64,000 nt of DNA from Candidatus Thioglobus sp. (GCA_028228555.1 JAOJBP010000002.1:62001-126000); one strand, 5' to 3'. Shown: positions 45,306-55,589, counted from the stretch's first letter. Notes: a model not told the origin generated them from the sequence alone. Numbers and translations: made by a program.

Positions 45306-46105
45306 CGCTGTAAGTCAGCTGTTAAATGTGGGTGAATGGTTTTTAAAAGAGCCTTAAAAACTTTTTCATTGCCCGCAACCACGTTGCCGGTTTCTAAGAA
45401 TTTGTCACGACCAGAGAAATCACCAATATATCCACCTGCTTCTTTAACTAAAAGAGCGCCTGCTGCTATGTCCCAGATATTAAGTTCAATTTCCCAGAAG
45501 CCATCTAATCGGCCAGCAGCTAAATAAGCTAAATCAAGTGCGGCAGAGCCTGCGCGACGAATGCCGGCTACCTTTGGATGAACAGCCTTAAACATGTCAA
45601 GGTAGGCATCTAGGTGTTGAGGTGCTTTAAATGGAAAGCCAGTGCCAATTAAGGTGTCTTCAAAGCCATTCGTATTAGTAACACGAATTCTTTGCTCATT
45701 TAAATAAGCGCCATCACCCTTTGAAGCGGTAAACAACTCTTCTTTAAAAGGGTCGTAAACCACTGCATGAGTAGCTTCATCGTTTTCATATAAAGCAATA
45801 GAGACTGAATATTGTGGAAAGCCATGTAGATAGTTAGTAGTTCCATCTAGTGGATCCAAGATCCAAACAAAGCGCTTGTCTTTGCCGACAATTTCTCCGT
45901 TTTCTTCGCCCAAGATTGAATGATCCGGAAAGGCATATTTCAACTCGTTTATAATAGCGTCTTCAGCGGCTTTATCCACTTCAGAGACGAAGTCGTTAGT
46001 TGCTTTATTTTCAATCGTTAATAAATCAATTTGATTGTGATATCTGAGAATGATATCGCCCGCTTTTCGAGCGGCTTTAACGGCAATATTAAGCGTAGGA
46101 TGCAT
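45302..46105 (-). CDS. suhB: Inositol-1-monophosphatase SuhB
   Basis: A Mg2+-dependent phosphatase of 267 residues. SILGEENGE holds the Glu metal ligand, FVWILDPLDGTTNYLHGFPQYSVSI the DPxDGT motif, and WEIELNIWDIAAGALLVKEAGG the distal Asp. SuhB in E. coli also joins the Nus complex in rRNA antitermination; nusB is elsewhere in the window. Divergent from trmJ; the two starts are 14 bp apart, so the promoters must overlap the coding ends. Confidence 0.95.
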   Translation of the reverse strand: MHPTLNIAVKAARKAGDIILRYHNQIDLLTIENKATNDFVSEVDKAAEDAIINELKYAFPDHSILGEENGEIVGKDKRFVWILDPLDGTTNYLHGFPQYSVSIALYENDEATHAVVYDPFKEELFTASKGDGAYLNEQRIRVTNTNGFEDTLIGTGFPFKAPQHLDAYLDMFKAVHPKVAGIRRAGSAALDLAYLAAGRLDGFWEIELNIWDIAAGALLVKEAGGYIGDFSGRDKFLETGNVVAGNEKVFKALLKTIHPHLTADLQR

Positions 46106-46118
46106 AATTAAAAGACAA

Positions 46119-46859
46119 ATGGAAAAAGAAATGAATTATACCTTTGATAACGTTCGTATAGTTATGGTTAATACCACGGAGCCAGGTAATATTGGTGCGG
46201 CAGCCAGAGCGATGAAAAACATGAATCTTTCAAAGCTGTATTTGGTTAACCCAAGAGGCTACCCTTCTGCTGTAGCAACTGCTCGCGCTAGTGGTGCGGA
46301 TGATGTCTTGTCTAGTGCTGTGGTTTGTGAAACGCTTGAAGAGGCTTTGGTTGGAGCGCAGTTAGTGATTGGCGCAAGTGCACGTCAGCGTAGTATCAAA
46401 TGGAAGCAAATGGATGTAGTGGGTGCTTGCGAGCAAATTAAGAAAGCCACGGGTGTTGAAGGACAAGAAGTGGCGGTAGTATTTGGTACAGAAAATTTTG
46501 GTCTCACTAATGAAGAACTAGATTTATGCCAAATTTTGATGACCATTCCTGGCAATCCTAATTATTTCTCTTTAAATATAGCCGCCGCCATTCAAGTCTT
46601 TGCTTATCAAAATTATGTCTATAACACAACCACAGAATTTGAAAAGAGTAGTAATGAATATGCCAGTTTTGATGAGTTAGAGGGTTTTTACGCACATTTA
46701 GCCCAAGTGCTTGAGCATATTGAGTACTTTGAAGATAAACGCCCTAAAGAGCTTCTAATGCGCCGCATGCGCCGTTTTTTTGGGCGTGCAGATCCTGAAA
46801 AAGAAGAAGTAGCTATCTTTAGAGGTATTTTAAGAAACATTCAACCCTTTAAAAAATAG
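46119..46859 (+). CDS. trmJ: tRNA (cytidine/uridine-2'-O-)-methyltransferase TrmJ
   Basis: A SPOUT-class methyltransferase (about 246 aa) that methylates the 2'-O of nucleotide 32 in the tRNA anticodon loop. VMVNTTEPGNIGAAARAMKNMNLSKLYLVNP is motif 1; VVFGTENFGLTNEELDLCQI and MTIPGNPNYFSLNIAAAIQVFAYQ are the SAM-binding trefoil knot. Start: ATG at 46119 or the ATG four codons later, both close to a GGAAAAAG run; an upstream frame extension lies in suhB. A bidirectional terminator follows 141 bp downstream. Confidence 0.93.
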   Translation: MEKEMNYTFDNVRIVMVNTTEPGNIGAAARAMKNMNLSKLYLVNPRGYPSAVATARASGADDVLSSAVVCETLEEALVGAQLVIGASARQRSIKWKQMDVVGACEQIKKATGVEGQEVAVVFGTENFGLTNEELDLCQILMTIPGNPNYFSLNIAAAIQVFAYQNYVYNTTTEFEKSSNEYASFDELEGFYAHLAQVLEHIEYFEDKRPKELLMRRMRRFFGRADPEKEEVAIFRGILRNIQPFKK

Positions 46860-47000
46860 GAAATTATGGGAATGGATGGTTTATAACCGTTAAAAGCTCT
46901 TAAAAAGCCTTGTATTGCTTGTTTTTAAGGCGAAAATAGTCCTTTTCTCGTATTTTTATCACTTAATTTCATAAATATTAGAAATTTTAACAATGCAATA

Positions 47001-47027
47001 AAAAAGCCCGAATAATCGGGCTTTTTT
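47001..47027. terminator. Bidirectional rho-independent terminator between trmJ and htpG
   Basis: AGCCCGA and TCGGGCT form a strong stem with an ATAA loop, flanked by A's on one side and six T's on the other, so it works for both convergent genes. The other bases of the 188-bp spacer are AT-rich and unremarkable. Confidence 0.9.
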
Positions 47028-47047
47028 AATCAAACAACTCAGTTGAG

Positions 47048-48901
47048 TTATTTAATAAGCTTGTTCATACGCTTAACAAACTCAGCAGGATCTTTAAGCT
47101 GTCCGCCTTCTGATAAAACTGCCTGATCAAACAAAACATTCACCAGGTTTTCATCAACTTTAGTTTTAAGTTTTTTAACCAATGGATGAGTTGGGTTAAT
47201 TTCAAGAATAGGCTTGGTTTCGGGCACGTCCTGGCCAAGAGACGCCATAATTCTTTCCATGTTGCCGCCCATTTCATTTTCATCAGCTACTAAACAAGAA
47301 GGGGACTCGCTAAGTCGATTAGAAATTTTCACTTCTTTAACTTTATTTTCAAGAATCTTTTGCATTTCTTCTAGAGTCTTTTTAAAGCCTTTAGCAGTTT
47401 TTTCTTTTTCCTTTTTTTCCTCTTTAGAGTCTAAATCTTCTAAATCACCTTTAGCGATCGACTTAAGAGTTTTACCTTCAAATTCAGTAAAGTTACTTAC
47501 CATCCATTCATCAACACGATCAGATAGTAGGAGCACTTCAATGTTCTTTTCTTTAAAGATTTCTAAATGTGGAGAGCCTTTAGCTGCACCAAAAGTTTCT
47601 GCTGTTACGTAGTAGATGTCTTTTTGTTCAGCATCCATACGCCCGATGTAATCGGCCAAAGATACAGTTTGATCTTCGCTATCAGTTTTGGTAGTGGCAA
47701 AGCGTAATAAGCTTGCAATTTTGTCTTTATTAGTCGGATCTTCAACGACACCTTCTTTCATTACCATGCCAAATTCTTTCCAGAAATCGGCATATTTTTT
47801 TGGCTTATTTTTAGCCATTTTTTCAAGCTCTTTAAGGATTCGACTCACAGAAGCTTTACGAATGGTATCAACCACTTTGTTTCCTTGTAGGATCTCACGA
47901 GAAACGTTTAACGATAAATCAGCCGTATCAATAACACCTTTAATAAAGCGTAAGTACATTGGCATTAATTCTTCATTGTCTTCCATGATGAAAACGCGTT
48001 TGGCGTATAACTTAATACCACCTTTGCGTTTTGGCTCCCACATATCAAAAGGTGCTTTTGATGGAATAAATAATAATGAGGTGTAATCTAGCTTGCCTTC
48101 GACACGGTTGTGAAGTTGTGCAAGTGGTGCAGCAAAATCATAAGTCAATGACTTGTAAAATTCATCGTAATCTTCTTGTTTAAGACTGCGTTTGTCTTGT
48201 GTCCAAAATGCATTGGCCTTGTTGACCATTTCATATTCAATGGCGTCAGAATCTTCTTCAGCTGGTTTGATCATCATGATAGGCACTGTAATATGATCAG
48301 AGTACTTAGAGATAATGCCGCGCAAGCGATAATCATCTAAAAATTCTTTTTCTTCTTTTTTAATATGTAGTGTGATTTTGGTACCAAAGTCTTCTACTGC
48401 AGTGGTTTCTAATGAATACTCACCTTCACCTTTAGAGGTCCAAATAGTACCGTTTGACTTATCATCACCAGCTTTTCTAGTGGTTAAAACAACTTCATCT
48501 GCCACAATAAATGCAGCATAAAAACCCACGCCAAATTGGCCGATTAGGTTTGAATCTTCGGCTTGTTTTTCATCCAGACTTTCTAAGAATTTTTTAGTGC
48601 CTGAGTTGGCAATAGTACCAATGTTTTCCATGACTTCAGATTCAGTCATACCAATACCATTGTCGGTGATCGTAATAGTGCCCGCATCTTTGTCTACATC
48701 GATGTGAACTTGTAAAGCTTCTTTACCCTCAACCAAAGCATCGTTTGATAAAGATTCAAATTTAAGCTTGTCAACTGCATCTGAGGCGTTTGATACCAGC
48801 TCTCGCAAGAATATTTCTTTGTTGGAGTACAAAGAGTGAATCATTAAATGTAGGAGTTGAGAAACCTCTGTTTGGAATGAGTGCGTCTGTTTAGTGGTCA
48901 T
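47048..48901 (-). CDS. htpG: Chaperone HtpG (Hsp90)
   Basis: Bacterial Hsp90, 617 residues (E. coli 624). The GHKL ATPase domain has FLRELVSNASDAVDKLKF, ITITDNGIGMT, GTIANSGTKKFL and QFGVGFYAAFIVAD; the middle domain has LMPMYLRFIKGVIDTADLSLNVSREILQ; the C-terminal dimer domain ends near LLFDQAVLSEGGQL. It remodels client proteins with DnaK. A possible promoter lies 19-48 bp upstream. Single gene, divergent from xerC. Confidence 0.97.
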   Translation of the reverse strand: MTTKQTHSFQTEVSQLLHLMIHSLYSNKEIFLRELVSNASDAVDKLKFESLSNDALVEGKEALQVHIDVDKDAGTITITDNGIGMTESEVMENIGTIANSGTKKFLESLDEKQAEDSNLIGQFGVGFYAAFIVADEVVLTTRKAGDDKSNGTIWTSKGEGEYSLETTAVEDFGTKITLHIKKEEKEFLDDYRLRGIISKYSDHITVPIMMIKPAEEDSDAIEYEMVNKANAFWTQDKRSLKQEDYDEFYKSLTYDFAAPLAQLHNRVEGKLDYTSLLFIPSKAPFDMWEPKRKGGIKLYAKRVFIMEDNEELMPMYLRFIKGVIDTADLSLNVSREILQGNKVVDTIRKASVSRILKELEKMAKNKPKKYADFWKEFGMVMKEGVVEDPTNKDKIASLLRFATTKTDSEDQTVSLADYIGRMDAEQKDIYYVTAETFGAAKGSPHLEIFKEKNIEVLLLSDRVDEWMVSNFTEFEGKTLKSIAKGDLEDLDSKEEKKEKEKTAKGFKKTLEEMQKILENKVKEVKISNRLSESPSCLVADENEMGGNMERIMASLGQDVPETKPILEINPTHPLVKKLKTKVDENLVNVLFDQAVLSEGGQLKDPAEFVKRMNKLIK

Positions 48902-48919
48902 TTACTGGTAGCCTTTATT

Positions 48920-48949
48920 ATTATGCGTAAAATGTATTGATATGGTCAA
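48920..48949 (-). promoter_or_regulatory. Possible promoter for htpG
   Basis: On the minus strand TTGACC and CATAAT are 18 bases apart, each matching five of six sigma-70 positions. The start of a sigma-32-like CTTGA is also there, but no CCCCAT -10, so a heat-shock promoter is not supported. Confidence 0.4.
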
Positions 48950-48964
48950 GCTTAAAAAATTCAA

Positions 48965-49834
48965 GTGAAAAAGCAAATAATTGATTTTATTTTGTATTTA
49001 AAAGTAGAGCGACATTATGCGCTTAATACTCAGCAGGCGTATGAGCGTGATTTAAATCAATTGCTTAATTTTTTAAAAACTCAAGATATATCAAGCTGGG
49101 CAGCGCTTAATGCGCAAACACTTAATTTGTTTATTATGCAGTTGCGCCATAAAAATATCTCAGCTAGAAGTATTCGTCGCTATCTATCTTCTATTAAAGG
49201 CATGTTGACTTATTTGGTTAATCAAGATCAATTAAAAGATAATTGTGCGGTTCAACTACGTACGCCAAAAATTTCGAAAACCTTGCCAGGCATATTAAAT
49301 TATGAGCAAGTATTGCAAATATTAAAGACAAAAAGAGCCTCTCGATTTGAGAGTCGAGATGTGGCCATTATTGAGGTTATTTATTCTTGTGGCTTGCGAG
49401 TGTCTGAATTGGTCGGTTTAAATGTTATAGATGTAGACATATCTCAAGGGTTTTTAACCGTTTTAGGAAAGGGCGGTAAAGCCAGGCACACGCCATTGGG
49501 CAGTTCAGCACAAGAGGCAATTACTAAGCATTTAGAAGTACATCATTCAGGTGCACTTTTTGTGAATAAAAATGGTGATAGGATTGGTGTGAGATCAATA
49601 CAAAATATGATTAAAAAACGAGCATTGGATTCTGGCATTAAAATTAATGTTTATCCGCACATGTTGCGCCATGCAGCGGCAACACACTTTTTACAATCAA
49701 GCCACGATCTGCGCTCTACACAAGAGTTTTTAGGCCATACTAGTATTAAATCTACCCAAGTGTATACGCACTTAGATTTTTTAGAATTATCCCAGGTCTA
49801 TGACCGCTGTCATCCAAGGGCTAAAAAGTCATGA
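48965..49834 (+). CDS. xerC: Site-specific tyrosine recombinase XerC
   Basis: XerC and XerD resolve chromosome dimers at dif. The 289-residue protein has the catalytic residues Arg145, Lys169, His232, Arg235, His258 and Tyr267. The end VYTHLDFLELSQVYDRCHPRAKK is the XerC form (XerD has a different tail). GTG start. Not an integron or island integrase: it is in a housekeeping run, with tsaC starting inside its last codon (4-nt overlap). dprA, dapF or yigA, often next to xerC, are not nearby. Confidence 0.93.
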   Translation: MKKQIIDFILYLKVERHYALNTQQAYERDLNQLLNFLKTQDISSWAALNAQTLNLFIMQLRHKNISARSIRRYLSSIKGMLTYLVNQDQLKDNCAVQLRTPKISKTLPGILNYEQVLQILKTKRASRFESRDVAIIEVIYSCGLRVSELVGLNVIDVDISQGFLTVLGKGGKARHTPLGSSAQEAITKHLEVHHSGALFVNKNGDRIGVRSIQNMIKKRALDSGIKINVYPHMLRHAAATHFLQSSHDLRSTQEFLGHTSIKSTQVYTHLDFLELSQVYDRCHPRAKKS

Positions 49835-50370
49835 ACATTAAAACTAGAATAGCAGTTAATGTTTTAAATGATGGTGGCATTATTAGCATACCAACTGACA
49901 CCATTCAGGGGTTGAGTTGCCTGCCCAGATTTGACGACTCTTTGCAAAAATTGGTTGATCTTAAAAAGCGCTCTGTTGAAAAAGGGTTAATCTTATTGGC
50001 CAGTGATCCGGTTTATTTTCAAGATTATGTTGAGGATATATCTCTACTCGCACAACTAACCAGTTCAGTCAATGAGCCAATTACCTACTTATTAAAAGCA
50101 AGCGATACTGCACCTCAAATTTTACTAGGTGGGCATGATACAATCGCTATTAGGCTCACTACTAATCCACTAATTATGGATCTATGTAAGCACACCCAGA
50201 GTGCCTTGGTTTCAACTAGTGCGAATATTTCTGGCTTAAAAACAGCCAAAACCACACTGGAATTACGCATATATTTTAAAGATCAATTAGACTATATAAT
50301 AGCGCCCAATAAAGCTGAAAACAGCCCTTCAAGTATTATCAATTTACAAACTGGAGAAAGATTGAGATGA
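49831..50370 (+). CDS. tsaC: L-threonylcarbamoyladenylate synthase, YrdC/TsaC type
   Basis: TsaC forms threonylcarbamoyl-AMP for the t6A modification of tRNA. The 179-residue protein has [16 protein letters not shown] (the Thr/Asp/Thr phosphate loop) at the start, [17 protein letters not shown] and the segment [11 protein letters not shown]. It is the short form without the Sua5 C-terminal domain. Overlaps xerC upstream and hemF downstream, each by 4 nt. tsaB, tsaD and tsaE are not in the window. Confidence 0.93.
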   Translation: MNIKTRIAVNVLNDGGIISIPTDTIQGLSCLPRFDDSLQKLVDLKKRSVEKGLILLASDPVYFQDYVEDISLLAQLTSSVNEPITYLLKASDTAPQILLGGHDTIAIRLTTNPLIMDLCKHTQSALVSTSANISGLKTAKTTLELRIYFKDQLDYIIAPNKAENSPSSIINLQTGERLR

Positions 50371-51275
50371 TCGACCAGATTAAGCAATATTTATTATCAT
50401 TACAAGCAGATATTTGTACCCAGTTAGAGCAAGTTGATGGCCAAGCAACTTTCATTAAAGATGAATGGGAAAAGCCAAATAACGCTGGTAATGGGCTCAC
50501 GCGAGTACTAACAAAAGGTAGTGCTTTTGAGCAAGCAGGGGTTAATTTTTCTATTGTTCATGGTGATAACATGCCGGCTTCGGCCACAGCGCTAAGGCCA
50601 GAATTAGCAGGGCGTAGCTTTAGTGCGTTAGGGGTATCGTTAGTGATTCATCCTAATAATCCTTATGCACCTACTTCACATGCTAACGTACGCTTTTTTA
50701 TAGCTGAGAAAGCCGGTGAAGATCCTATTTGGTGGTTTGGCGGTGGATTTGATTTAACACCATACTACGGCTTTGATGAAGACGCTATTTTATGGCACCA
50801 AACCGCTAAAGAAGCCTGCGATCCTTTTGGTGCAGAGCTGTATCCAAAGTATAAAAAATGGTGTGATGATTATTTTTATATGAAGCACCGTGATGAGCAG
50901 CGAGGGATTGGTGGTTTGTTTTTTGATGATTTAAACGAAGGCGGTTTTGATCAATGTTTTGCTTTTGTGCGTAGTGTGGGTGATAGCTATATTAATGCCT
51001 ATAGACCTATTATTGAAAAGCGAAAAGATATGCCGTTTACAGATCATGAGCGACAGTTTCAACTCTATCGTCGCGGACGCTATGTTGAGTTTAACTTGGT
51101 TTATGACCGAGGCACTTTGTTTGGCTTGCAAACAGGTGGAAGAACAGAGTCAATTTTAATGTCACTACCACCACTAGTACGCTGGGAATATCAATATGAG
51201 CCTAAGCCAAATACGCCAGAAGCGCAGCTTTATGATAAATTCTTAAAGCCACAAGACTGGGTGGGAGGCGAATAG
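50367..51275 (+). CDS. hemF: Oxygen-dependent coproporphyrinogen-III oxidase
   Basis: HemF decarboxylates coproporphyrinogen III to protoporphyrinogen IX using O2. 302 residues, close to E. coli (299). Blocks: [19 protein letters not shown] start ([17 protein letters not shown]), [53 protein letters not shown] and [19 protein letters not shown]. Presence of the aerobic form fits an oxygen-using lifestyle. ATGA overlap with tsaC. Confidence 0.97.
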   Translation: MIDQIKQYLLSLQADICTQLEQVDGQATFIKDEWEKPNNAGNGLTRVLTKGSAFEQAGVNFSIVHGDNMPASATALRPELAGRSFSALGVSLVIHPNNPYAPTSHANVRFFIAEKAGEDPIWWFGGGFDLTPYYGFDEDAILWHQTAKEACDPFGAELYPKYKKWCDDYFYMKHRDEQRGIGGLFFDDLNEGGFDQCFAFVRSVGDSYINAYRPIIEKRKDMPFTDHERQFQLYRRGRYVEFNLVYDRGTLFGLQTGGRTESILMSLPPLVRWEYQYEPKPNTPEAQLYDKFLKPQDWVGGE

Positions 51276-51279
51276 CAAA

Positions 51280-51504
51280 ATGAAAACTCAATTAGATGTT
51301 AAGAGGTTGCTCTGCCCCATGCCAGTTATTCGACTCGGTGAAATGATTGACAAAGTAGCTGTTGGGGACACTATTGAAATGTTGGCGACTGATCCAGGTG
51401 TGCTACATGATATTCCTGCCTGGTGCAAGGTCCATGCTCATAAGGTGTTAGAAATCGAAGAAAAAACCGATGAGATTGTCCTTATTGTTGAGAAAATAGG
51501 GTAG
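51280..51504 (+). CDS. tusA: TusA-family sulfur carrier protein
   Basis: A 74-residue TusA/SirA-like protein. The sulfur-carrying Cys12 is in the family signature LLCPMPVIRLGEMI, and LATDPGVLHDIPAWCKVHAHKVLE follows. It carries persulfide sulfur for tRNA thiolation or, in sulfur oxidisers, in the Dsr/Hdr pathway; which of these applies cannot be told here because no dsr or hdr genes are nearby. Starts 4 bp after hemF. Confidence 0.88.
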   Translation: MKTQLDVKRLLCPMPVIRLGEMIDKVAVGDTIEMLATDPGVLHDIPAWCKVHAHKVLEIEEKTDEIVLIVEKIG

Positions 51505-51573
51505 AATAATTCGCTGTTTTTGCTATAAAAATAATAGCTAAATAAGAATTATGCTTGTAACGGCGCAAGCTTC

Positions 51574-51604
51574 TTGACAAAGTTGGTCAGTTAATGCAAA
51601 TACT
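51574..51604 (+). promoter_or_regulatory. Possible promoter for glnA
   Basis: A perfect TTGACA with AATACT 19 bases downstream; the spacing is long. A small hairpin, GCTTG/CAAGC, lies just upstream at 51553-51570. No sigma-54 GG/GC site was seen. Confidence 0.35.
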
Positions 51605-51622
51605 TAAATTAAAGGAGAAAAT

Positions 51623-53038
51623 ATGTCTGCACAAGATGTAATGAAGATGATTGAAGATAACGAGGTTAAATTCGTTGATTTTCGTTTTACAGATACTCAC
51701 GGTAAGGAGCACCACGTAAGTGTTCCTTCCCATACGGTTGATGAAGATAAATTTGAAGAAGGTCAAATGTTTGATGGTTCTTCAATCACAGGTTGGAAGG
51801 ATATTAACGAATCCGACATGATTTTAAAGCCAGACACAACTGCATGCGTTATGGATCCGTTTACACAACAGCCAACGTTAATTGTACGTTGTGACATTGT
51901 TGAGCCAAGTGATATGCAGGGTTACGAAAAAGACCCTCGCTCTCTTGCTAAGCGTGCTGAGCAATTCATGCAAGATTCAGGTGTTGGTGATACAGCTTAC
52001 TTTGGTAACGAAAATGAGTTTTTCGTATTTGACAGTGTTAAGTGGGATACAGGATTTGGCATGGGTAAGGCGTTTTATGAAATCCATTCTGAAGAAGCAG
52101 ACTGGGAGTCTGGCTCTGATTTAGAGGGCGGAAATAAAGGCCATCGTCCAAATGTTAAGGGCGGTTATTTTCCGGTTCCTCCAGTAGATTCACTTCACGA
52201 CCTTAGGTCAGAAATGTGTCTTGCTATCGAGGAAATGGGTGTTACTACTGAAGTGCATCACCATGAAGTAGGCACAGCTGGCCAATGTGAAATTGGTGCA
52301 AAATTTAACACATTAGTGAGAAAAGCTGACGAAACTCAAATCCTTAAATACTGTATTCATAATGTTGCTCACATGTATGGCAAGACAGCTACTTTTATGC
52401 CTAAACCAATTGCGGTTGATAATGGTAATGGTATGCACGTTCACCAGTCAATTGCAAAAGATGGTGTTAACTTATTTGATGGTGATGAGTATGGTAACTT
52501 AAGTCAGATGGCACTATATTACATCGGTGGTATTATTAAGCATGCTCAAGCATTAAATGCCTTTACTAATGCATCAACTAACTCTTACAAGCGCTTAGTA
52601 CCAGGATATGAAGCACCAGAAATGCTAGCTTATTCTGCTAAGAACCGTTCTGCTGCGATCCGTATTCCATATGTGGGCAACCCATTAGGTCGCCGCATTG
52701 AGGTTCGTTTTCCAGATAACACGGCCAATCCATATTTAGCATTCTCAGCAATGCTGATGGCTGGCCTTGATGGTATTAAGAACAAGATTGATCCTGGTCA
52801 GCCTCAAGATGGAGACTTATATGAATTATCTAGAGCAGAAAAAGCAAAAATTCCTAAGGTTTGTAATTCTTTAGAGCAAGCGCTTGATGCACTTGACTCT
52901 GATCGTGACTTCTTGAAAGCTGGTGGTGTGTTTACCGATAACGTAATTGATTCTTTCATTGATCTTAAAATGCAAGAAGTGAATGCTATGCGTTCAGCAC
53001 CTCATCCAGTTGAATTTGATATGTACTACAGTCTGTAG
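51623..53038 (+). CDS. glnA: Glutamine synthetase type I
   Basis: GlnA makes glutamine from glutamate and ammonia. 471 residues. Signatures: [43 protein letters not shown] and the Glu flap segment. The adenylylation site shows as DLYELSR (E. coli NLYDLPP), so control by GlnE is likely, with GlnD in this window upstream in the cascade. Strong ribosome-binding site AAAGGAG, 5 bases from the ATG. A strong terminator follows. Own promoter region of 118 bp; not linked to ntrBC here. Confidence 0.98.
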   Translation: MSAQDVMKMIEDNEVKFVDFRFTDTHGKEHHVSVPSHTVDEDKFEEGQMFDGSSITGWKDINESDMILKPDTTACVMDPFTQQPTLIVRCDIVEPSDMQGYEKDPRSLAKRAEQFMQDSGVGDTAYFGNENEFFVFDSVKWDTGFGMGKAFYEIHSEEADWESGSDLEGGNKGHRPNVKGGYFPVPPVDSLHDLRSEMCLAIEEMGVTTEVHHHEVGTAGQCEIGAKFNTLVRKADETQILKYCIHNVAHMYGKTATFMPKPIAVDNGNGMHVHQSIAKDGVNLFDGDEYGNLSQMALYYIGGIIKHAQALNAFTNASTNSYKRLVPGYEAPEMLAYSAKNRSAAIRIPYVGNPLGRRIEVRFPDNTANPYLAFSAMLMAGLDGIKNKIDPGQPQDGDLYELSRAEKAKIPKVCNSLEQALDALDSDRDFLKAGGVFTDNVIDSFIDLKMQEVNAMRSAPHPVEFDMYYSL

Positions 53039-53056
53039 CACTTAATTTCAACTCTA

Positions 53057-53085
53057 AAAAAAGCCTGCATTTGCAGGCTTTTTTA
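53057..53085. terminator. Rho-independent terminator of glnA
   Basis: AAGCCTGCA/TGCAGGCTT with a TT loop, preceded by A's and followed by T's. Good in both directions but only glnA, upstream, needs it. Confidence 0.9.
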
Positions 53086-53143
53086 ATGTCCCAAACAAAT
53101 TGATTACGTTAAAATAACCCTACTTATTTTTAAATAAATTCTC

Positions 53144-54100
53144 ATGACACAATTAAGAAACGATTGGCAAATGGATGAAATCCAAAATCTATTTGATATG
53201 CCATTTAACGATTTACTATTTAAAGCGCACACAATTCACAGAGATAACTTCGATCCTAATTATGTGCAAGTGAGTTCTTTGCTTAATATTAAAACAGGCG
53301 CTTGTCCAGAGGATTGCTCTTATTGCTCTCAAAGTTCTAAATATGACACTGGTCTTGAACGTGAAAAGCTGATGGAAATTGAATTGGTTTTAGAGCAAGC
53401 ACAAACTGCAAAAGACCAGGGCGCTACTCGTTTTTGTATGGGCGCTGCTTGGAGAAATCCAACAGATAAAAGCCTCGATAAAGTTATTCCAATGATTCAA
53501 GGCGTCAAAGCCATGGGCATGGAGACTTGTGTGACGCTAGGTATGTTGACCCAAGATCAAGCGTTTACATTAAAAGAAGCTGGGCTTGATTATTACAATC
53601 ACAATCTAGATACATCAAAAGAAAACTACCCCAATGTTATTACTACACGTAGCTTCCAAGATCGCCTTAATACACTTGAGTCAGTTAAAAATGCTGATAT
53701 TAATGTTTGTAGTGGTGGTATTTTAGGCTTGGGAGAGGGTCAAACAGACAGAGCCTCTATGTTGAGGTCTTTAGCTAATCTTGAGTCTCATCCTGAGAGT
53801 GTTCCTATCAATCTATTAGTGCCTATTCCTGGTACGCCTTTTGAGAAAATCGAGCCACCTACTGAAAGCGAATTTATTAGGGCAATTGCAGTAGCTCGTA
53901 TTATGATGCCTAAGTCCGTAGTACGATTGTCAGCAGGGCGAACAGAAATGGGTGAGGCGATGCAAGCATTGTGTTTCTTTGCAGGCGCTAATTCTATTTT
54001 TTACGGGGAACAACTGCTTACAACAGATAATCCAGATACCGGTAGTGATAAGGCTTTATTTAAAAAGCTAGGCATAAATATGAGCCATTTAACAAACTAA
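53144..54100 (+). CDS. bioB: Biotin synthase
   Basis: A radical-SAM enzyme inserting sulfur into dethiobiotin. 318 residues. The CxxxCxxC cluster is Cys54, 58 and 61 in [14 protein letters not shown]. Second-cluster ligands are in the blocks MGAAW, CVTLGM and [21 protein letters not shown] holds the conserved Arg. The remaining biotin genes (bioFHCDA) are not adjacent. TTGATT at -35 distance is seen upstream but no good -10. An exported protein gene follows 18 bp later. Confidence 0.96.
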   Translation: MTQLRNDWQMDEIQNLFDMPFNDLLFKAHTIHRDNFDPNYVQVSSLLNIKTGACPEDCSYCSQSSKYDTGLEREKLMEIELVLEQAQTAKDQGATRFCMGAAWRNPTDKSLDKVIPMIQGVKAMGMETCVTLGMLTQDQAFTLKEAGLDYYNHNLDTSKENYPNVITTRSFQDRLNTLESVKNADINVCSGGILGLGEGQTDRASMLRSLANLESHPESVPINLLVPIPGTPFEKIEPPTESEFIRAIAVARIMMPKSVVRLSAGRTEMGEAMQALCFFAGANSIFYGEQLLTTDNPDTGSDKALFKKLGINMSHLTN

Positions 54101-54117
54101 TAACCCATAAAATAAAA

Positions 54118-54522
54118 ATGAAAAAACAACTTTTAATCATACTGACACTTGTCACTTTAACTTTTAATACATCGGCTGAATCTAAAAACTGTACAGTTGG
54201 ATATGATAACCTTGAGCATTTAGGTAATTGTTTGGGAGGTGTGGTGGATTCTAGTATTGGTGCTTTATCAAATTTACCTAGCGATGCAAAAAAATGGTCG
54301 AATGATCAGCATTTAAAAGCCAAGCAAAAACTAGAATCAATCAAGCAAGACATTTGCAATGATAGTAACCCTATCAAAGAGGTTGTGGTTGAGAAGATAG
54401 TTTATGTTGATCGGCTTGTAAAGGTACCGGCTAAGGCTCTTGAAAGGCGCTGTGTTACTAATAAAAAATCAGATCGATTTGGCAATACTAGTGAGGTGAT
54501 CACTTGTACTGAATGGAAGTAA
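54118..54522 (+). CDS. Small exported Cys-containing protein, unknown function
   Basis: A 134-residue protein that I do not recognise. Residues 1-20 (MKKQLLIILTLVTLTFNTSA) are a standard signal peptide with an ASA-like cleavage site, so it is likely periplasmic. The mature part has five Cys residues (25, 38, one in DICNDS, then ERRCVT and ITCTEWK), which suggests disulfides, a helical middle (SDAKKWSNDQHLKAKQKLESIKQ) and a repetitive Val/Lys segment VVVEKIVYVDRLVKV. No lipobox. It follows bioB closely and is closed by a strong terminator; the bioB link is probably only positional. Confidence 0.7.
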   Translation: MKKQLLIILTLVTLTFNTSAESKNCTVGYDNLEHLGNCLGGVVDSSIGALSNLPSDAKKWSNDQHLKAKQKLESIKQDICNDSNPIKEVVVEKIVYVDRLVKVPAKALERRCVTNKKSDRFGNTSEVITCTEWK

Positions 54523-54543
54523 CATATTAAGCCAAGGAAAAGT

Positions 54544-54568
54544 AAAGCCGCTTTACTGCGGCTTTTTT
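54544..54568 (+). terminator. Rho-independent terminator after the exported protein gene
   Basis: AAAGCCGC, TTTACT loop, GCGGCTTT then more T's. It touches the last base pairs of the convergent murG. Confidence 0.85.
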
Positions 54569-55589
54569 ATGCACTCAATAATCGCTTAGCTATATCTGCA
54601 GCTGCATTGGGCTTAGCAAGCTTGAGCGCATTGTCAGACATAAGGCTTAATTTTGAGGCATCTAAGTTGAGTAAAGCTTTTTCAAGTATCGAAAGATTTA
54701 GATCTTTTTGTTCAATTAGTATTCCAGCATTATTGTCGGCAAGAATTTTTGCGTTATAAAATTGATGATTATCAATTGCATGCGGAAGTGGAATCAAGAT
54801 ACTAGGCTTGGCATTCATCATTAGTTCTGAAACTGTCATTGCACCTGCTCGACATAATACAACATCAGCCCAAGCATAAGCTTTTGCCATATTATCAATA
54901 AAGGCTGTCACTTTGGCTGATTTTTTCTGATACTGAGATTGAACTTTATCGAAGTGTAATTTTCCTGTTTGATGCCAGATGTTAATAGGAATATTTAATT
55001 GTGTCACTACGTTATTAATTGGCTTTGAGCCAAGGCTACCACCAATAATTAGAAGGTTTAGTTTTTTATTTTTGACGTTAGATTTGTTAGCTTTAAAAGC
55101 AATCGGATTACCAACAGTAGTAGCTTGAATAGAAGCCCCAAAGGCACCATCAAAGGCTTGAAATGTTTGGGTGGAAAATTTAGAGAGTATTTTGTTTGTG
55201 GTACCAGGAATGGAGTTTTGCTCATGAATAAATAAAGGCACTCTAAAAATCCAAGCAATCATGCCACCAATGCCAGAAGCAAATCCGCCCATACCTAGAG
55301 CAGCATCAGGTTTCGTTTTAATAAATACTTTGATAACTTGAAAAGTAGCCAAGGCTAGCAAAAAAGGTGCTTTGATTAAGCTCGCAAGACTTTTACCTCT
55401 TAAGCCAACTGCATTTACCGTGTGTAATTGAAAATTATTTTTAGGAACGATGTCATTTTCCATACCTTTTTTAGAGCCAAGCCACTCAATTTGACAGTGG
55501 TGATTTCTGAGTTCACTGGCAATGGCTAAAGCTGGAAAAATATGCCCACCAGTTCCTCCTGCCATAATGAGAATTTTTTTATCAGACAT
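54567..55589 (-). CDS. murG: UDP-GlcNAc:lipid I N-acetylglucosaminyltransferase MurG
   Basis: MurG adds GlcNAc to lipid I to make lipid II at the inner membrane. The 340-residue protein has [17 protein letters not shown] at the N-terminus, HEQNSIPG, the UDP-GlcNAc loop [12 protein letters not shown] and [32 protein letters not shown] chose the ATG giving [12 protein letters not shown], which overlaps ftsW by 8 bp; an ATG 24 bases further upstream is possible. murC, murD and ddl, usually neighbours, are not seen because the window goes to ybiT. Confidence 0.96.
   Translation of the reverse strand: MSDKKILIMAGGTGGHIFPALAIASELRNHHCQIEWLGSKKGMENDIVPKNNFQLHTVNAVGLRGKSLASLIKAPFLLALATFQVIKVFIKTKPDAALGMGGFASGIGGMIAWIFRVPLFIHEQNSIPGTTNKILSKFSTQTFQAFDGAFGASIQATTVGNPIAFKANKSNVKNKKLNLLIIGGSLGSKPINNVVTQLNIPINIWHQTGKLHFDKVQSQYQKKSAKVTAFIDNMAKAYAWADVVLCRAGAMTVSELMMNAKPSILIPLPHAIDNHQFYNAKILADNNAGILIEQKDLNLSILEKALLNLDASKLSLMSDNALKLAKPNAAADIAKRLLSA

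Noticed and set aside
48902..48964. Sigma-32 heat-shock promoter for htpG
   Set aside because: A CTTGA-like -35 exists but there is no CCCCAT-like -10 at 13-15 bases; a sigma-70 reading fits better.
48965..49834. Tyrosine recombinase as an island or phage integrase
   Set aside because: The protein has the XerC-type C-terminus and sits coupled to tsaC and hemF; no tRNA, attachment repeat or mobile gene is near.
51505..51622. Sigma-54/NtrC promoter for glnA
   Set aside because: No GG-N10-GC element with TGGCAC/TTGC pattern was seen; a TTGACA is present instead.
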